Shown here: positions 4,926-13,439 of the stretch, in pieces
Numbering within the stretch: position 1 is the stretch's first letter
Layout of the letters: each line of letters begins with the position of its first letter
DNA from: an uncultured Acetatifactor sp.
GTDB lineage: Bacteria > Bacillota > Clostridia > Lachnospirales > Lachnospiraceae
Length of the DNA stretch: 18,622 nucleotides
Assembly: GCA_947626405.1 (NCBI GenBank)
Contig: CANQSE010000007.1
Span: forward strand, 1-18,622
Reading direction: 5' to 3'
Notes under the pieces: generated by a model
Databases searched by the model: none
Told to the model about the DNA's origin: nothing
The model's input: the letters and a program-made list of their open reading frames with translations, nothing else
Position numbers and translations under genes: made by a program

Positions 4926-5305
4926 TAGGGTCTGACGTTGCGAGCGTGCCTGAGCAGGGCCAGACCCTAACCGCAGTAGAAACAACCAAAAAGATTTCCG
5001 ATTTCGTTGGTGAGGATATTTTCGTGAACACCAACGGAGAGGTTTTCGGCACGATAAAGAAGGTTAAGAACTTCACGGAGTTTGCAAAGGGAGAGAAGGA
5101 AGGGTACTACTTCCCGATTACCCTCGGCGCGGACTATACCGGCAAGGAAATAACCTGTAAGGGCATGGAGACGAAGGAAACGAAGTCCAATGACCTCAAC
5201 TGGATTGTGAAACTTTCCAAAGGCAAGGACAGCACATTCACCTTCAGCGCTGATGAAATGCCCGATTTGACGCTCACCTTCAAGCACGCAACGCTTGAGG
5301 AATAA
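4922..5305 (+). CDS. Small head protein, possible capsid decoration protein
   Basis: The 127-aa product starts at the ATG at 4922, overlapping the capsid stop and behind CAGGGGG. It is nearly all short beta strands (DIFVNTNGEVFGTIKKVKNF; YYFPITLGADYTGKEITCKG; DSTFTFSADEMPDLTLTFKH) with no transmembrane segment. Its place immediately after the major capsid gene and tight coupling to it suggest a protein made in similar amounts, such as a decoration or head-fibre protein. The sequence itself does not identify a family, so the role is positional inference. Confidence 0.6.
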   Translation: MIGSDVASVPEQGQTLTAVETTKKISDFVGEDIFVNTNGEVFGTIKKVKNFTEFAKGEKEGYYFPITLGADYTGKEITCKGMETKETKSNDLNWIVKLSKGKDSTFTFSADEMPDLTLTFKHATLEE

Positions 5306-5323
5306 CGAGAGGGGAGACAGCCC

Positions 5324-5818
5324 ATGTACGCAGACGAAGCCTACTATACAACCGAATACGGCGGCAAGATGGTTCCGTCTGCGGACTTCGGGCGGCTGGC
5401 CAGACGCGCCGGGCGGATTATGGACAGCGTGACGCTTAATAAACTGCGGTTCGCATTTCCGACAGAGGAATACGATGTCACGGCGGTAAAGGACTGTATG
5501 TGTGAACTGGTGGAATTTCTCTATCAGATAGAACAGTACAACGCCAGCGCAATGCAGAGCGTAGGTGTCGCGGCGCAGTCAGACGGGACGGTTAAGGGAA
5601 AGGTGATTTCTTCCATTTCGTCTGGTTCTGAATCTGTCAGCTACAGCGTGGGCGGCAATATCGGAACGTCCGTATCCGAAGCCGCAAAGAGCGAAGCCGC
5701 GCTGATGCAGTCCGCCGGCACGATGATACGCACGTCCCTGTCTGGCGTGCGGGACGCAAACGGGGTGTTCCTGCTGTACGCGGGGATTCCGTATCCGGGA
5801 AAGCGTGGTGCTGTTTGA
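5324..5818 (+). CDS. Head-tail connector / adaptor protein
   Basis: The 164-aa product starts at the ATG at 5324 after GGGGAG. The N-terminal YADEAYYTTEYGG..VPSADFGRLARRAGRIMDSVT and the following helices (VKDCMCELVEFLYQIEQYNA) match the gp6/gp15-like adaptor fold that binds the portal ring and starts the neck. A glycine/serine-rich middle (SISSGSESVSYSVGGNIGTS) and a helical C-terminus (EAAKSEAALMQSAGTMIRTS) are also typical of these gram-positive phage connectors. It is the first of four neck/tail-joining genes. The portal partner is not encoded in this window. Confidence 0.8.
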   Translation: MYADEAYYTTEYGGKMVPSADFGRLARRAGRIMDSVTLNKLRFAFPTEEYDVTAVKDCMCELVEFLYQIEQYNASAMQSVGVAAQSDGTVKGKVISSISSGSESVSYSVGGNIGTSVSEAAKSEAALMQSAGTMIRTSLSGVRDANGVFLLYAGIPYPGKRGAV

Positions 5819-6297
5819 TGGATTTCGGGCTTAATTACGATGATTCCGTAATTGTCTACAACTACTACGAAAACAGCGTCACGGAGGCCTCTTACTATTT
5901 CGGCACACGCTTTGACGGTGTGAGGGTGGAGCTGACAGAAGCGGCGAACATCAAAGCAAGCGGATTGGAAAATGCTGATTCCTGCACGGTGAAAATCAAG
6001 AATGATGGGAATCTGCCAAAGCCGTACCTGCCGCCGGAAACGTGGAACGACCTCACAACGGAGGAAATGGAGAAGTTCTTCACGCTGGACAAGACGCGGA
6101 ATAACTTTTTCGTGGTTGTCAAAAAGCAGGAATTGGGCATTGACATTGAACTCCCTGTTGGAATGGTGGACGACAGCGATCGGCAGTACAGGAACGGATT
6201 CTACCAGTATATCCGCGAAAAGTACGGTTACACATACGCAATGCACACGGCGGACGTTTACCGTGTCCTGCCGCGATTTGAGGTAACAGGCGCATGA
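5818..6297 (+). CDS. Head closure / neck protein candidate
   Basis: I take the ATG at 5818, which overlaps the preceding TGA (TGATG); a TTG one codon earlier is possible. The 159-aa product begins MDFGLNYDDSVIVYNYYENS and describes one beta-rich domain: strands (TEASYYFGTRFDGVRVELTE; DSCTVKIKNDG), an EEMEKFFTLDKTRNNFFVVV stretch, then a C-terminal strand (AMHTADVYRVLPRFEVTGA) that fits a head-completion stopper. In this gene order the stopper follows the adaptor, which is the main reason for the call. Start and stop are coupled on both sides (TGATG, ATGA). Confidence 0.62.
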   Translation: MDFGLNYDDSVIVYNYYENSVTEASYYFGTRFDGVRVELTEAANIKASGLENADSCTVKIKNDGNLPKPYLPPETWNDLTTEEMEKFFTLDKTRNNFFVVVKKQELGIDIELPVGMVDDSDRQYRNGFYQYIREKYGYTYAMHTADVYRVLPRFEVTGA

Positions 6298-6758
6298 GTG
6301 ATGAAAGAATCGAACCACTTGCAAAAAAGGAATATGACCTCATAGGCCGCGCGCTGTTGGAGCTGGTTTCGCAGTTCCCCGACCTGCCGGAAGATGTGCC
6401 GATTCGCTACCAGCTATTGGACAGCACCGAATGTTTGGGGATCATTAGTATGCCCGGCGCAAAATATCTTCGGTGGTATTTGGACGGCGGATTTGCGGCA
6501 CAGGTTAGCTTTCGAGTGGCATACAAGAGTTTCCCCACCACCAACAATCAGCGCATTAACAGTCAGGCATTGGTGGATGACATCATGGCTTGGCTTGAGA
6601 ACACTGATGAATTACCCGCCCTAACAGGCGGCAGAACGATAACCAAAATTACCGCTTCCAACAGCCTGCCGTACTTAGATGAGACAGGTGAGGACAAAAG
6701 CATCATGTTTGTTGCTGACGCGGTGATGGAATACAAAATGAAAGGAGTATTCGGATGA
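6294..6758 (+). CDS. Minor capsid / tail completion protein
   Basis: The 154-aa product starts at the ATG at 6294 (ATGAG overlap with the upstream stop, GAGGTAA site). An N-terminal helix (YDLIGRALLELVSQFPDLPE) is followed by strands with a YLDGGFAAQVSFRVAYKS segment, a helix INSQALVDDIMAWLENTDEL, then KITASNSLPYLDETGEDKSI and a final strand MFVADAVMEYKMKGVF. This order resembles the minor capsid protein family that lies just before the tail tube gene in many gram-positive siphophages and acts at the tail terminator position. Position and pattern support it; the exact subfamily is not certain. Confidence 0.72.
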   Translation: MSDERIEPLAKKEYDLIGRALLELVSQFPDLPEDVPIRYQLLDSTECLGIISMPGAKYLRWYLDGGFAAQVSFRVAYKSFPTTNNQRINSQALVDDIMAWLENTDELPALTGGRTITKITASNSLPYLDETGEDKSIMFVADAVMEYKMKGVFG

Positions 6759-7291
6759 AAAGACATTTGCTGGCTCATTTCGTGGATATCAAGATGGACC
6801 ACACTTATGCTCAATCGGAATATCACCTGATAGGCGAAGGTGTTTCATCTCTGACAGAGGAATTTAATGCCGAGGAAGAAACCGAACAGTGGATTAACCA
6901 GGAGAACGGTACTACGGACATTAAATCCTACACCCCGAACATCGAGGTTGAACGGCAGGACGTGGACCAGGAAGATACCGACCTGACAGACTGGTTTGAA
7001 GAGATGATTGACAAACTTCCGACCGGGAAAAGCGCGGTGACCTCTTACATTCGGGTTCGGCTGAAAGGGCAAGGCCCGAAATATCCGGCAATCCGCAGAC
7101 AGTGTGCTGTTATTGTCGGTAGTACTGGCGGAGACGCCGGCGGCAACGTGACGGACGTCCTTACTTTGGGCGGACGTGGTGACGGCGAAGCCGGAACTTT
7201 CGATGCAACGGAAAAGACGTTCACAGTATCGGAAGCGGTGGCACTGAGTAAGAAAGGCACTCCCGTTATTTCCAAAAGTGACCTGAGTTGA
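6755..7291 (+). CDS. Major tail tube protein
   Basis: The 178-aa product starts at the ATG at 6755 behind AAAGGAGTATTCGG and overlaps the upstream stop. It begins MKRHLLAHFVDIKMDHTYAQ. A beta-rich body with ENGTTDIKSYTPNIEVERQD, DTDLTDWFEEMIDKLPTGK, TSYIRVRLKG and YPAIRRQCAVIVGSTGGDAG follows the tube-protein pattern. It ends TDVLTLGGRGDGEAGTFDAT. It is followed by the two chaperone genes and the tape measure, the invariant order of siphophage tail modules. The 77-bp gap after it is the widest within the capsid-to-tape-measure block and holds a structured element. Confidence 0.85.
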   Translation: MKRHLLAHFVDIKMDHTYAQSEYHLIGEGVSSLTEEFNAEEETEQWINQENGTTDIKSYTPNIEVERQDVDQEDTDLTDWFEEMIDKLPTGKSAVTSYIRVRLKGQGPKYPAIRRQCAVIVGSTGGDAGGNVTDVLTLGGRGDGEAGTFDATEKTFTVSEAVALSKKGTPVISKSDLS

Positions 7292-7315
7292 GGTATTAAG
7301 CCTCTCGCTTAATAT

Positions 7316-7358
7316 ATCCGGGTGTGTTCCTTTCAGTCATGCCCGGATTCTGAAAGGA
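7316..7358 (+). promoter_or_regulatory. Mutually exclusive hairpins covering the chaperone ribosome site
   Basis: Hairpin A pairs 7316-7326 with 7338-7348 (11 bp, two GU). Hairpin B pairs TCCTTTCAG (7328-7336) with CTGAAAGGA (7350-7358), 9 bp perfect. B's 5' arm is A's loop, and A's 3' arm is B's loop, so both cannot form fully at once; the single-base connectors rule out a full pseudoknot. B sequesters GAAAGGA, the ribosome site of the gene at 7369. A leaves it free. This could set the ratio of tail tube to chaperone. Confidence 0.5.
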
Positions 7359-7368
7359 TATTAAGACT

Positions 7369-7842
7369 ATGGCAGATAAAAAGTTAAGTATCAACAGTGG
7401 CGTTAAAACCATCGAGGTAAACGACAACGGAGATTATATCTCCATTCCCATGAATGACGGCGCATTCTATGGGCGCTTTAAGGACTTTCTGGCGTGGCTT
7501 GATGCGAAACAGGCTGATATGCAGAAAGCCCCGGAAACAGTCCAGAAAAGCGCCACAGAAGCGGTAGAACAGGGCGAGGATAAGCCTATTGACATCGGCG
7601 CGTTATCGTCCGCGCTGGATACATACACGGGGCTTTGTAAAGAAATCTGCGAACGGCTTGACGCGCTTTTCGGCTCTGGGTGTTGCCGGAAGGTATTCCC
7701 CGGAGTGGAGATTCCAGATTTCGTCCTGATTGATGATTTTCTCGAACAGATTACGCCGATTCTGGCAGAGTTCGCGCAGGAGCGTAATGAGAGAATCAAT
7801 CTGAAATACAACAGCCGCCGGAAGGGAGCGAACAGCCGCTAA
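7369..7842 (+). CDS. Tail assembly chaperone 1 (tape-measure chaperone)
   Basis: The 157-aa product starts at the ATG at 7369, eleven bases after GAAAGGA, the site covered by the alternative hairpins. It begins ADKKLSINSGVKTIEVNDNG and continues SIPMNDGAFYGRFKDFLAWL, then an acidic linker and a helical C-terminal half (FLEQITPILAEFAQERNERI). It sits between the tail tube and the Gp15-family gene, where the first of the two chaperones that coat the tape measure protein is always found. In many phages the two are linked by a programmed frameshift; here I see no slippery site. Instead the stop overlaps the next start (TAATG), so two separate coupled proteins are made. Confidence 0.78.
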   Translation: MADKKLSINSGVKTIEVNDNGDYISIPMNDGAFYGRFKDFLAWLDAKQADMQKAPETVQKSATEAVEQGEDKPIDIGALSSALDTYTGLCKEICERLDALFGSGCCRKVFPGVEIPDFVLIDDFLEQITPILAEFAQERNERINLKYNSRRKGANSR

Positions 7843-8411
7843 TGTGGAACATTCTGCTAGACCCGTTACCAACTGAATACAAGGGCTATCCCATTGATTC
7901 GGACTTTCAGACGGGGATACAGATGTTTCAGGCGCTCAACGACCCGGAACTGTCGAAAGCGGAGGGAATGTGGCAGGCCTGTTCCCTCCTGTTTCCGTCA
8001 GAGGACAAGCCGGACATAAACACGGCGATTGAGGGTGTGCAGTGGTTTTTATCCGGCTGGTACACCGATAACCGCGAGGACGGGGAGAAAAAGGAAAATT
8101 CCATTACAGATTACGACATCGACCAATGGCGCATATATAGCGCGTTCCGAGCGCAGTACGGTATCAATCTGAACACGGACAAACTGCATTTTTGGGAGTT
8201 TATGGGTTTGCTTACCACTCTGGACGAATGCGCATATACCCGCGTTATGGACATCCGTCAAAGGAAAATCAAGCCAAAAATGAGCGCGGAGGAAAAGGAA
8301 GCCCTGCGCCGGGCGAAACGGATTTACAGCCTTGACACGTTGGAAGAGGGGCTGTCGCTAGAAGAACAGGAAGCGGTTGACGCTTTTAAGGCATTTTTAG
8401 GGAAGAAATGA
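7842..8411 (+). CDS. Gp15-family tail assembly chaperone 2
   Basis: The 189-aa product starts at the ATG at 7842, coupled to the previous stop. It begins MWNILLDPLPTEYKGYPIDS with DFQTGIQMFQALNDPELSK, the signature of the bacteriophage Gp15 family. The middle contains WFLSGWYTDNRED, DYDIDQWRIYSAFRAQYGIN and the conserved LHFWEFMGLLTTLDE. A basic, helical tail follows (VMDIRQRKIKPKMSAEEKEA). Gp15 proteins occupy the second chaperone position before the tape measure. It ends ten bases before the tape measure start. Confidence 0.88.
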   Translation: MWNILLDPLPTEYKGYPIDSDFQTGIQMFQALNDPELSKAEGMWQACSLLFPSEDKPDINTAIEGVQWFLSGWYTDNREDGEKKENSITDYDIDQWRIYSAFRAQYGINLNTDKLHFWEFMGLLTTLDECAYTRVMDIRQRKIKPKMSAEEKEALRRAKRIYSLDTLEEGLSLEEQEAVDAFKAFLGKK

Positions 8412-8421
8412 GGGGATTGCC

Positions 8422-11277
8422 GTGGCTGATGATTCAATTCGAGTGAAATTTAATATCGACACAGCGAACTTACCTTCTCAAATGCAGAGGATTGTCAATT
8501 CCATCAAAAAGGCAGAGGGCGAGGTTGAGCGTCTGCGGGCAAAGATGGATACGCTGAAAGACCAGCAAATACCATCTCATGAATATAAAAAACTGCAGGC
8601 TGAATTAGATGCCGCAATAAAGAAGTATGAAGAATTAAATGATACTGTTGAAACATTTAACAGAATCGGAACGGATAAGAAATCGCCACATTACCAAAGA
8701 GCAATAGGCGAAGCGCAAGACCTTTATATGAAAATAGAGGAAATCCGTGGCGCAATGTTTGAACTTGAAGAAGGCGGCAAGGCGTTCACGCTGGGCGGCG
8801 ATTCGGAAGAATATGCAAAAATGGCGGCGCGTGTGGATGAATTAAGCGGGAGTATACAGGTAAACAAAACCCGTCTGACAGAATTACACGCAAAGCAGAA
8901 ACCTATTGCGAAAGAATTTGACAAGGTAAAAGATAAGGCGGAAAAAGCATTTTCATCAATAAACAGGCATTCCAGAAGATCTGGGAATTTTATACAGAAA
9001 TTTTTCCATCGGGTGAGCGGACTTGCAAAAAGAGTTTTTATCTTTTCGATAATTACCAGATTTTTTAGATCAATAATAAACAGCGCAAAAGAAGCGTTTA
9101 CGGCTATTGCAAATTACGACAACTCATTTGCCACCAGTTTGCAGAATTTGAAAAACCAATGGAAAACGCTATGGAACCAATTCGCCGCCACGTTCGCACC
9201 CGTTGCTCAAGCTATTTTGAACGGGCTTACCCGTATTGTTAGCGCGATTTCCACCGCCATGTCCTATGTGGCGCAGTTTATCGCCTTACTGGGTGGCAAA
9301 AGCACGTTCACAAGGGCGAAGCAGATACAGGATTCTTACAACAAGTCCCTTGACGGAACTGCATCTTCTGCAAAAAAAGCGGCTGGCGCACTGGCAAAGT
9401 TTGATGATTTGGACGTTTTGCAAAAAAAAGAAGATGATGGCGGGAATGGGGAAGGCTCGGCAAATGATATGTTTGAGGAAGTGCCGATTGACCCACGTTT
9501 GCAGAAATGGCTTGATGGGATTCTGGAACGGCTGAAACCTATCCTTGATTACCTTAAAAAGCTGAAAGATGCGTTCATGGATGGATTCTGGGACGGTTTG
9601 GGCGATTGGGGTTATCGTCTTGACATCATCAAAGAAGGGCTGAAACAGATAATGGATGCCCTTATTGACATCTGGACAGACCCTGTCGTGCTTGCCGCCG
9701 CTGACAGATGGGCGCAGTCTGTCATGTATATGCTTGGTTCGCTTGTCGGTTCCGTGGCAAGCATCGCGATCACGCTTGCCGCCGCGTTTATTGGTGGACT
9801 TGGAAAATATCTGTCAGAAAATACGGACAGGATAAAGCAATTTTTGATTTCAGCTTTTAATGTCGGGACGGAAATCAACAATCTTTTGGCTGGCCTATTC
9901 CAAAGTATTGCCTATATTTTTGAAGGGCTGGCAAGCGAAAGCGGTATCCGTTTTGTTGCGGCGCTTATAGGCAGTATTTTAGATGCCGGTATGGGCATTA
10001 TTGAAGTCGCGCTCAAATTGGGGCGGGATATTCTTGAATGTATTATTCAGCCAATAACAGAAAATAAAGAGGGCTTTCGTACTGCTTTTGAGGGTCTTTT
10101 ATCGTCTGCAGCAACTGTACTAGAGGGGTTAAAAGAAAGCATCGATAGAATTTTCGATAAGATAAATCAAGTTTATGATGAACACTTTAAGCCGTTTTTT
10201 GATGCTGTAGCAAATGGTTTGTCTGAAATCGTTGGTGTATTTCTTGAAGTTTGGAATGGAAAAATTCAGCCAATCTTAGATAGATTATCACGACATCTGT
10301 CTACCCTTATGACAGATTATTTAACGCCTCTTGGAGAGAAGATGCTTGATGTTATTGGAACGATTATGGATGTTCTTACTGCCCTGTGGACAAACGTTTT
10401 GCAACCCTTAATTGAATGGTTAATCGCGAATGTTTTCCCGGTCATTGCAGAATGGTTTTCCAATATTGTAGATACAATAATGTTTTTTATAGAAGTGTTT
10501 ACGATTGTGGCACAACAGATTTTGGAATGGATAAATTCAATTCTTGAAGCTGTTGTTAATTTTGTGGAAAATTGGCAAGTTTATTGGGAAATGGCTGGGG
10601 CGCTTTTTGAGGTATTCAGAAAACTAATTGATGTGACGATAAAAACAATAAAAGACCTTTTCTCGGGATTATTTAAGTCTGTAAAAATGTTAATTGATGG
10701 AGACTGGAAAGGAGCATGGGAAAACGCAAAAAAAGTTTTTGAAACATTTAAAGAAAGAGTATCTAGCATTATTGATAGAGTAAAACAAATTCTTGAACCG
10801 TTTTTTGAGTGGGCATCAAATACTATATCATCTATTTTAGAATCATTATCTAACATTGGTTCAAAAATAAAAGGGGCATTTTCTGGTGTGTTTGGAGGCG
10901 GGAGAACGGCTGGAATTTCCCTGTCCTCTTTAGATGTACCAATAGTCAAAGTACCGGTTGCTGTTGATATTCCATCCGCTCAAATTGACAATTTCAATAT
11001 CCCGCATTTGGCAAGCGGTTCTGTTATACAGGGCGGCCGGCCATTCCCCGCGATATTGGGAGACCAGCCGCGCGGGCAAGTGAACATCGAAGCGCCGCTT
11101 AACACGATCCGTCAGGCTGTAAGGGAGGAATTAAGCGGTATGCAGTACGGCGGCGGGATAAGCCCTGTTATTTCTCTCAACATAGACGGTTCCGAGTTTG
11201 CACGGCTGACATTGAACGATATTTTATCGGAGGCGGCGCGGCAGGGATATGACGTTTCCGTATTGGGGGTGACTTGA
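8422..11277 (+). CDS. Tape measure protein
   Basis: The 951-aa product starts at the GTG at 8422 behind GAGGGGATT. Residues about 15-190 are coiled coil (KKAEGEVERLRAKMDTLKDQ). A basic turn and hydrophobic helix (RVFIFSIITRFFRS, about 212-226) follow. Further membrane-like hydrophobic stretches lie near 280, 431-463 (MLGSLVGSVASIAITLAAAF) and 510-533, and long amphipathic repeats run to about 830. It sets tail length and helps DNA entry; by the usual 1.5 angstrom per residue rule the tail would be about 140 nm. The gene is a mosaic: 8570-9110 and 10050-10960 are much more AT-rich than 9480-9990 and the final 300 bases, which suggests recombination between related genes. I see no lytic-enzyme domain. 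Confidence 0.95.
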   Translation: MADDSIRVKFNIDTANLPSQMQRIVNSIKKAEGEVERLRAKMDTLKDQQIPSHEYKKLQAELDAAIKKYEELNDTVETFNRIGTDKKSPHYQRAIGEAQDLYMKIEEIRGAMFELEEGGKAFTLGGDSEEYAKMAARVDELSGSIQVNKTRLTELHAKQKPIAKEFDKVKDKAEKAFSSINRHSRRSGNFIQKFFHRVSGLAKRVFIFSIITRFFRSIINSAKEAFTAIANYDNSFATSLQNLKNQWKTLWNQFAATFAPVAQAILNGLTRIVSAISTAMSYVAQFIALLGGKSTFTRAKQIQDSYNKSLDGTASSAKKAAGALAKFDDLDVLQKKEDDGGNGEGSANDMFEEVPIDPRLQKWLDGILERLKPILDYLKKLKDAFMDGFWDGLGDWGYRLDIIKEGLKQIMDALIDIWTDPVVLAAADRWAQSVMYMLGSLVGSVASIAITLAAAFIGGLGKYLSENTDRIKQFLISAFNVGTEINNLLAGLFQSIAYIFEGLASESGIRFVAALIGSILDAGMGIIEVALKLGRDILECIIQPITENKEGFRTAFEGLLSSAATVLEGLKESIDRIFDKINQVYDEHFKPFFDAVANGLSEIVGVFLEVWNGKIQPILDRLSRHLSTLMTDYLTPLGEKMLDVIGTIMDVLTALWTNVLQPLIEWLIANVFPVIAEWFSNIVDTIMFFIEVFTIVAQQILEWINSILEAVVNFVENWQVYWEMAGALFEVFRKLIDVTIKTIKDLFSGLFKSVKMLIDGDWKGAWENAKKVFETFKERVSSIIDRVKQILEPFFEWASNTISSILESLSNIGSKIKGAFSGVFGGGRTAGISLSSLDVPIVKVPVAVDIPSAQIDNFNIPHLASGSVIQGGRPFPAILGDQPRGQVNIEAPLNTIRQAVREELSGMQYGGGISPVISLNIDGSEFARLTLNDILSEAARQGYDVSVLGVT

Positions 11278-11669
11278 TGAAATTCACACGCGGCATATAT
11301 GTGGACGGTACATTCTTTGATATACCGATGATTTCACTCAAGCGGAACGCGGATTTTCTGGATAAGTATGCAGAACGTGTGGAAACGGGCGATTTGGAAC
11401 GTGAATTGATAGGTGTGTACTATAACTACACGCTTACTGTCGGTTCGAGTAATGCGTTCGGGGAAACAGACTATGAAGCGTTCTGGGACAAGATGACAGA
11501 GCCGGTCGAGTTTCATGAAATATCCGTCCCGTCAATGAGCGGATACTATACTTTCACCGGCTACATATCCAGCGTGTCAGATGAGTATAAAAAGATACTG
11601 GATGACGATGCAGTTTTTAAGGGATTCACCTGCAAATTCACTGCGAAAAGCCCCGCGAGGACGCCGTAA
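11277..11669 (+). CDS. Small distal tail-like protein
   Basis: The 130-aa product starts at the ATG at 11277, which overlaps the tape measure stop (TGATG) behind GGGGGTGA; a TTG one codon earlier is less likely. It begins MKFTRGIYVDGTFFDIPMIS. Its beta-rich body (LERELIGVYYNYTLTVGSSN; YTFTGYISSVSDEYKKILDD) fits the small distal tail proteins that form the ring between tube and hub. The gene position, directly after the tape measure and before the hub, supports this. It is smaller than many distal tail proteins, so a related baseplate ring protein is an alternative. Confidence 0.72.
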   Translation: MKFTRGIYVDGTFFDIPMISLKRNADFLDKYAERVETGDLERELIGVYYNYTLTVGSSNAFGETDYEAFWDKMTEPVEFHEISVPSMSGYYTFTGYISSVSDEYKKILDDDAVFKGFTCKFTAKSPARTP

Positions 11670-11672
11670 AAA

Positions 11673-11704
11673 GGTACAACAAAATGCTTGCGGTGCGGTA
11701 GAAT
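11673..11704 (+). promoter_or_regulatory. Weak third match to the GGTACAA box
   Basis: GGTACAA (11673-11679), 17 bases, then GGTAGAAT (11697-11704) match the two promoter-like boxes at 1110 and 1953. The -10-like part is only four bases before the hub gene's ATG, so a transcript from it would be leaderless. It may therefore be chance. Confidence 0.25.
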
Positions 11705-11708
11705 AATT

Positions 11709-13439
11709 ATGAGAAAGACATATTTTGAGGTTGTCTACGACCTGAAGGATACAACTGCATTAGAGGACAGCACACCGTCAACGCTGGATAACATTGCTTT
11801 TGCCAATGAATATCTGCTGAAAAACAATACGCCGTTTCCAAAATATGCCACGGTGGAGCAGGATTATTTTCTACTTGATGGAAGCTTTGAAGAGTTTCCA
11901 GACAGCGCAGAAAACGCAAATATCCCGTTTTGGACGAGCACAATTTCAGACGAGAACGGGGACTTCGCAGAGCATCCCGTATTGACCATCCTCTTTTCGG
12001 AAAACCATACAAGCACGGGGCTGACGTTCCATTTCGTGGAAGATTACCCGCTTGTTATGGCAATCAGGTGGTACGACCTCAACGGTGAGATGATTTCCGC
12101 ACAGGCGTATGAGGTTGATTCGCTGGACTACTACGCGCGGAATCTGGTTGAGAATTACGGCCGTCTGGAAATTGAGTTTTACAAGGCGAAGCCATATCGC
12201 TATGTGAAGCTGTACGGGATTGATTATGGTGTGGTGGTCACATGGTCGAAGGATTCACTGAAAAATGGATCTCTGACAGAGGATACAGACCCGATTTCAA
12301 GCACGCTGAAGATTAACAAACTGGATTTCCAATTCGTGGATTTGGAAAACGAATTCGACCTTTCCGATTCCACGGGACTGCACCGTTCACTCCAAAAGAA
12401 ACAGCACATTGCCCCGTATGAGTATATCAACGGGGAGAAGATATTCCTTGGCAGATATTTTCTATCATCACAGGAAACGTCGAAAAATATTGTCAAGATA
12501 AGCGCTGTGGACTATATCGGCTTGATGGATGATACGGACTTCAAGGACGGGCGGGTATATGATGGAGAACCGGCAGGGAACGTGATTGATGATATTTTCA
12601 CCGGGTCGGGTATTCCGTATGAGGTTGCGGAAGATGTTGCCAAAATCCCGCTGTATGGGTGGCTGAAAATACAGACCCGCCGGAACGCGCTGAAAGAAGT
12701 GCTGTTCGCGTGCAATGCCATAGCGGAAACTGCACAGCGCGATAATGTGTTGATACGCGCGAACAACCAGAGGATTACACAGACTGTTGGCAGGGATAGA
12801 AAATTCTCCACCAGCGTAAAAAAAGATGAGTACATAAGTGAGATAAACATTAAAATCTCAGAGTACACGGCGGGGACGGAAGAAAAGGAGATCGTAAAAG
12901 CGGCCACGTATCCCGCCGGGCGAAATGAAGTAAAGTTCAACAGCCCCATTTCCGATCTGCGGATTTCAGCAGGAGAGATAATCGAACAAAAGACAAACTA
13001 TGTTGTTTTTTCTCTGGACGAAGAATCAGAGGTTACGATATACGGGAAACAGTACGAAAAGCAGGACATTACGGCAACCGCAAATATAGCGCACTTTGAC
13101 GCCGGGGAAAATCCGAAGGCAAAAAGCTACACAAATACCCTGCTCAATTTCAAACGGGCGCGGGAAATCGCCCAAAAGATTCTGGACTATTACCAGACCG
13201 ACATGATTCTCAACATACGGTATCTGGCAAACGGGGAAAGGGTTGCGGATTGGGTTGCTGTTGAAAATACCCTTGTCGGGCGCGGCGGATATGCCGCCCA
13301 GCTTGAAAGCATAAAGACAGACCTCACTGGCGGATATATCACTACTGCAAAACTGCGCGGGAAATATCAGTACGAAGAAAACCACTATATGACAGGTGAA
13401 ATCTATGCTTCGGAAGATATAGAGGGGGTGCTGATATAA
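11709..13439 (+). CDS. Tail hub / baseplate protein (Tal-like)
   Basis: The 576-aa product starts at the ATG at 11709. The ribosome site is weak (GGTGCGG), and the in-frame TTG at 11688 is an alternative. The N-terminal third (about 1-165) is beta-rich with a jelly-roll or carbohydrate-binding look (SENHTSTGLTFHFVEDYPLV; MAIRWYDLNGEMISAQAYEV). From about 175 the family pattern of the hub begins: KYVKLYGIDYGVVVTWSKDS, KLDFQFVDLENEFDLSDS, and GLHRSLQKKQHI. A domain with DYIGLMDDTDFKDGRVYDGE and a helical ALKEVLFACNAIAETAQRD follows, then strands to the end. Such proteins form the central hub to which fibres attach. I see no peptidase motif that I can name, so cell-wall hydrolysis is not claimed. 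Confidence 0.82.
   Translation: MRKTYFEVVYDLKDTTALEDSTPSTLDNIAFANEYLLKNNTPFPKYATVEQDYFLLDGSFEEFPDSAENANIPFWTSTISDENGDFAEHPVLTILFSENHTSTGLTFHFVEDYPLVMAIRWYDLNGEMISAQAYEVDSLDYYARNLVENYGRLEIEFYKAKPYRYVKLYGIDYGVVVTWSKDSLKNGSLTEDTDPISSTLKINKLDFQFVDLENEFDLSDSTGLHRSLQKKQHIAPYEYINGEKIFLGRYFLSSQETSKNIVKISAVDYIGLMDDTDFKDGRVYDGEPAGNVIDDIFTGSGIPYEVAEDVAKIPLYGWLKIQTRRNALKEVLFACNAIAETAQRDNVLIRANNQRITQTVGRDRKFSTSVKKDEYISEINIKISEYTAGTEEKEIVKAATYPAGRNEVKFNSPISDLRISAGEIIEQKTNYVVFSLDEESEVTIYGKQYEKQDITATANIAHFDAGENPKAKSYTNTLLNFKRAREIAQKILDYYQTDMILNIRYLANGERVADWVAVENTLVGRGGYAAQLESIKTDLTGGYITTAKLRGKYQYEENHYMTGEIYASEDIEGVLI

Noticed and set aside
4212..4985. 257-codon minus-strand frame opposite the major capsid gene
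   Set aside because: No ribosome site and low-complexity, unlikely composition; it is a shadow of the capsid gene.
7316..7358. A complete H-type pseudoknot
   Set aside because: The pairing order has pseudoknot topology, but with stems of 11 and 9 bp the three connecting loops would be one base each, too short to span the grooves. Alternative hairpins are more realistic.
7800..7860. Programmed -1 frameshift between the tail chaperones
   Set aside because: No slippery heptamer near the end of the first gene. The stop and start overlap as TAATG, giving ordinary coupling.
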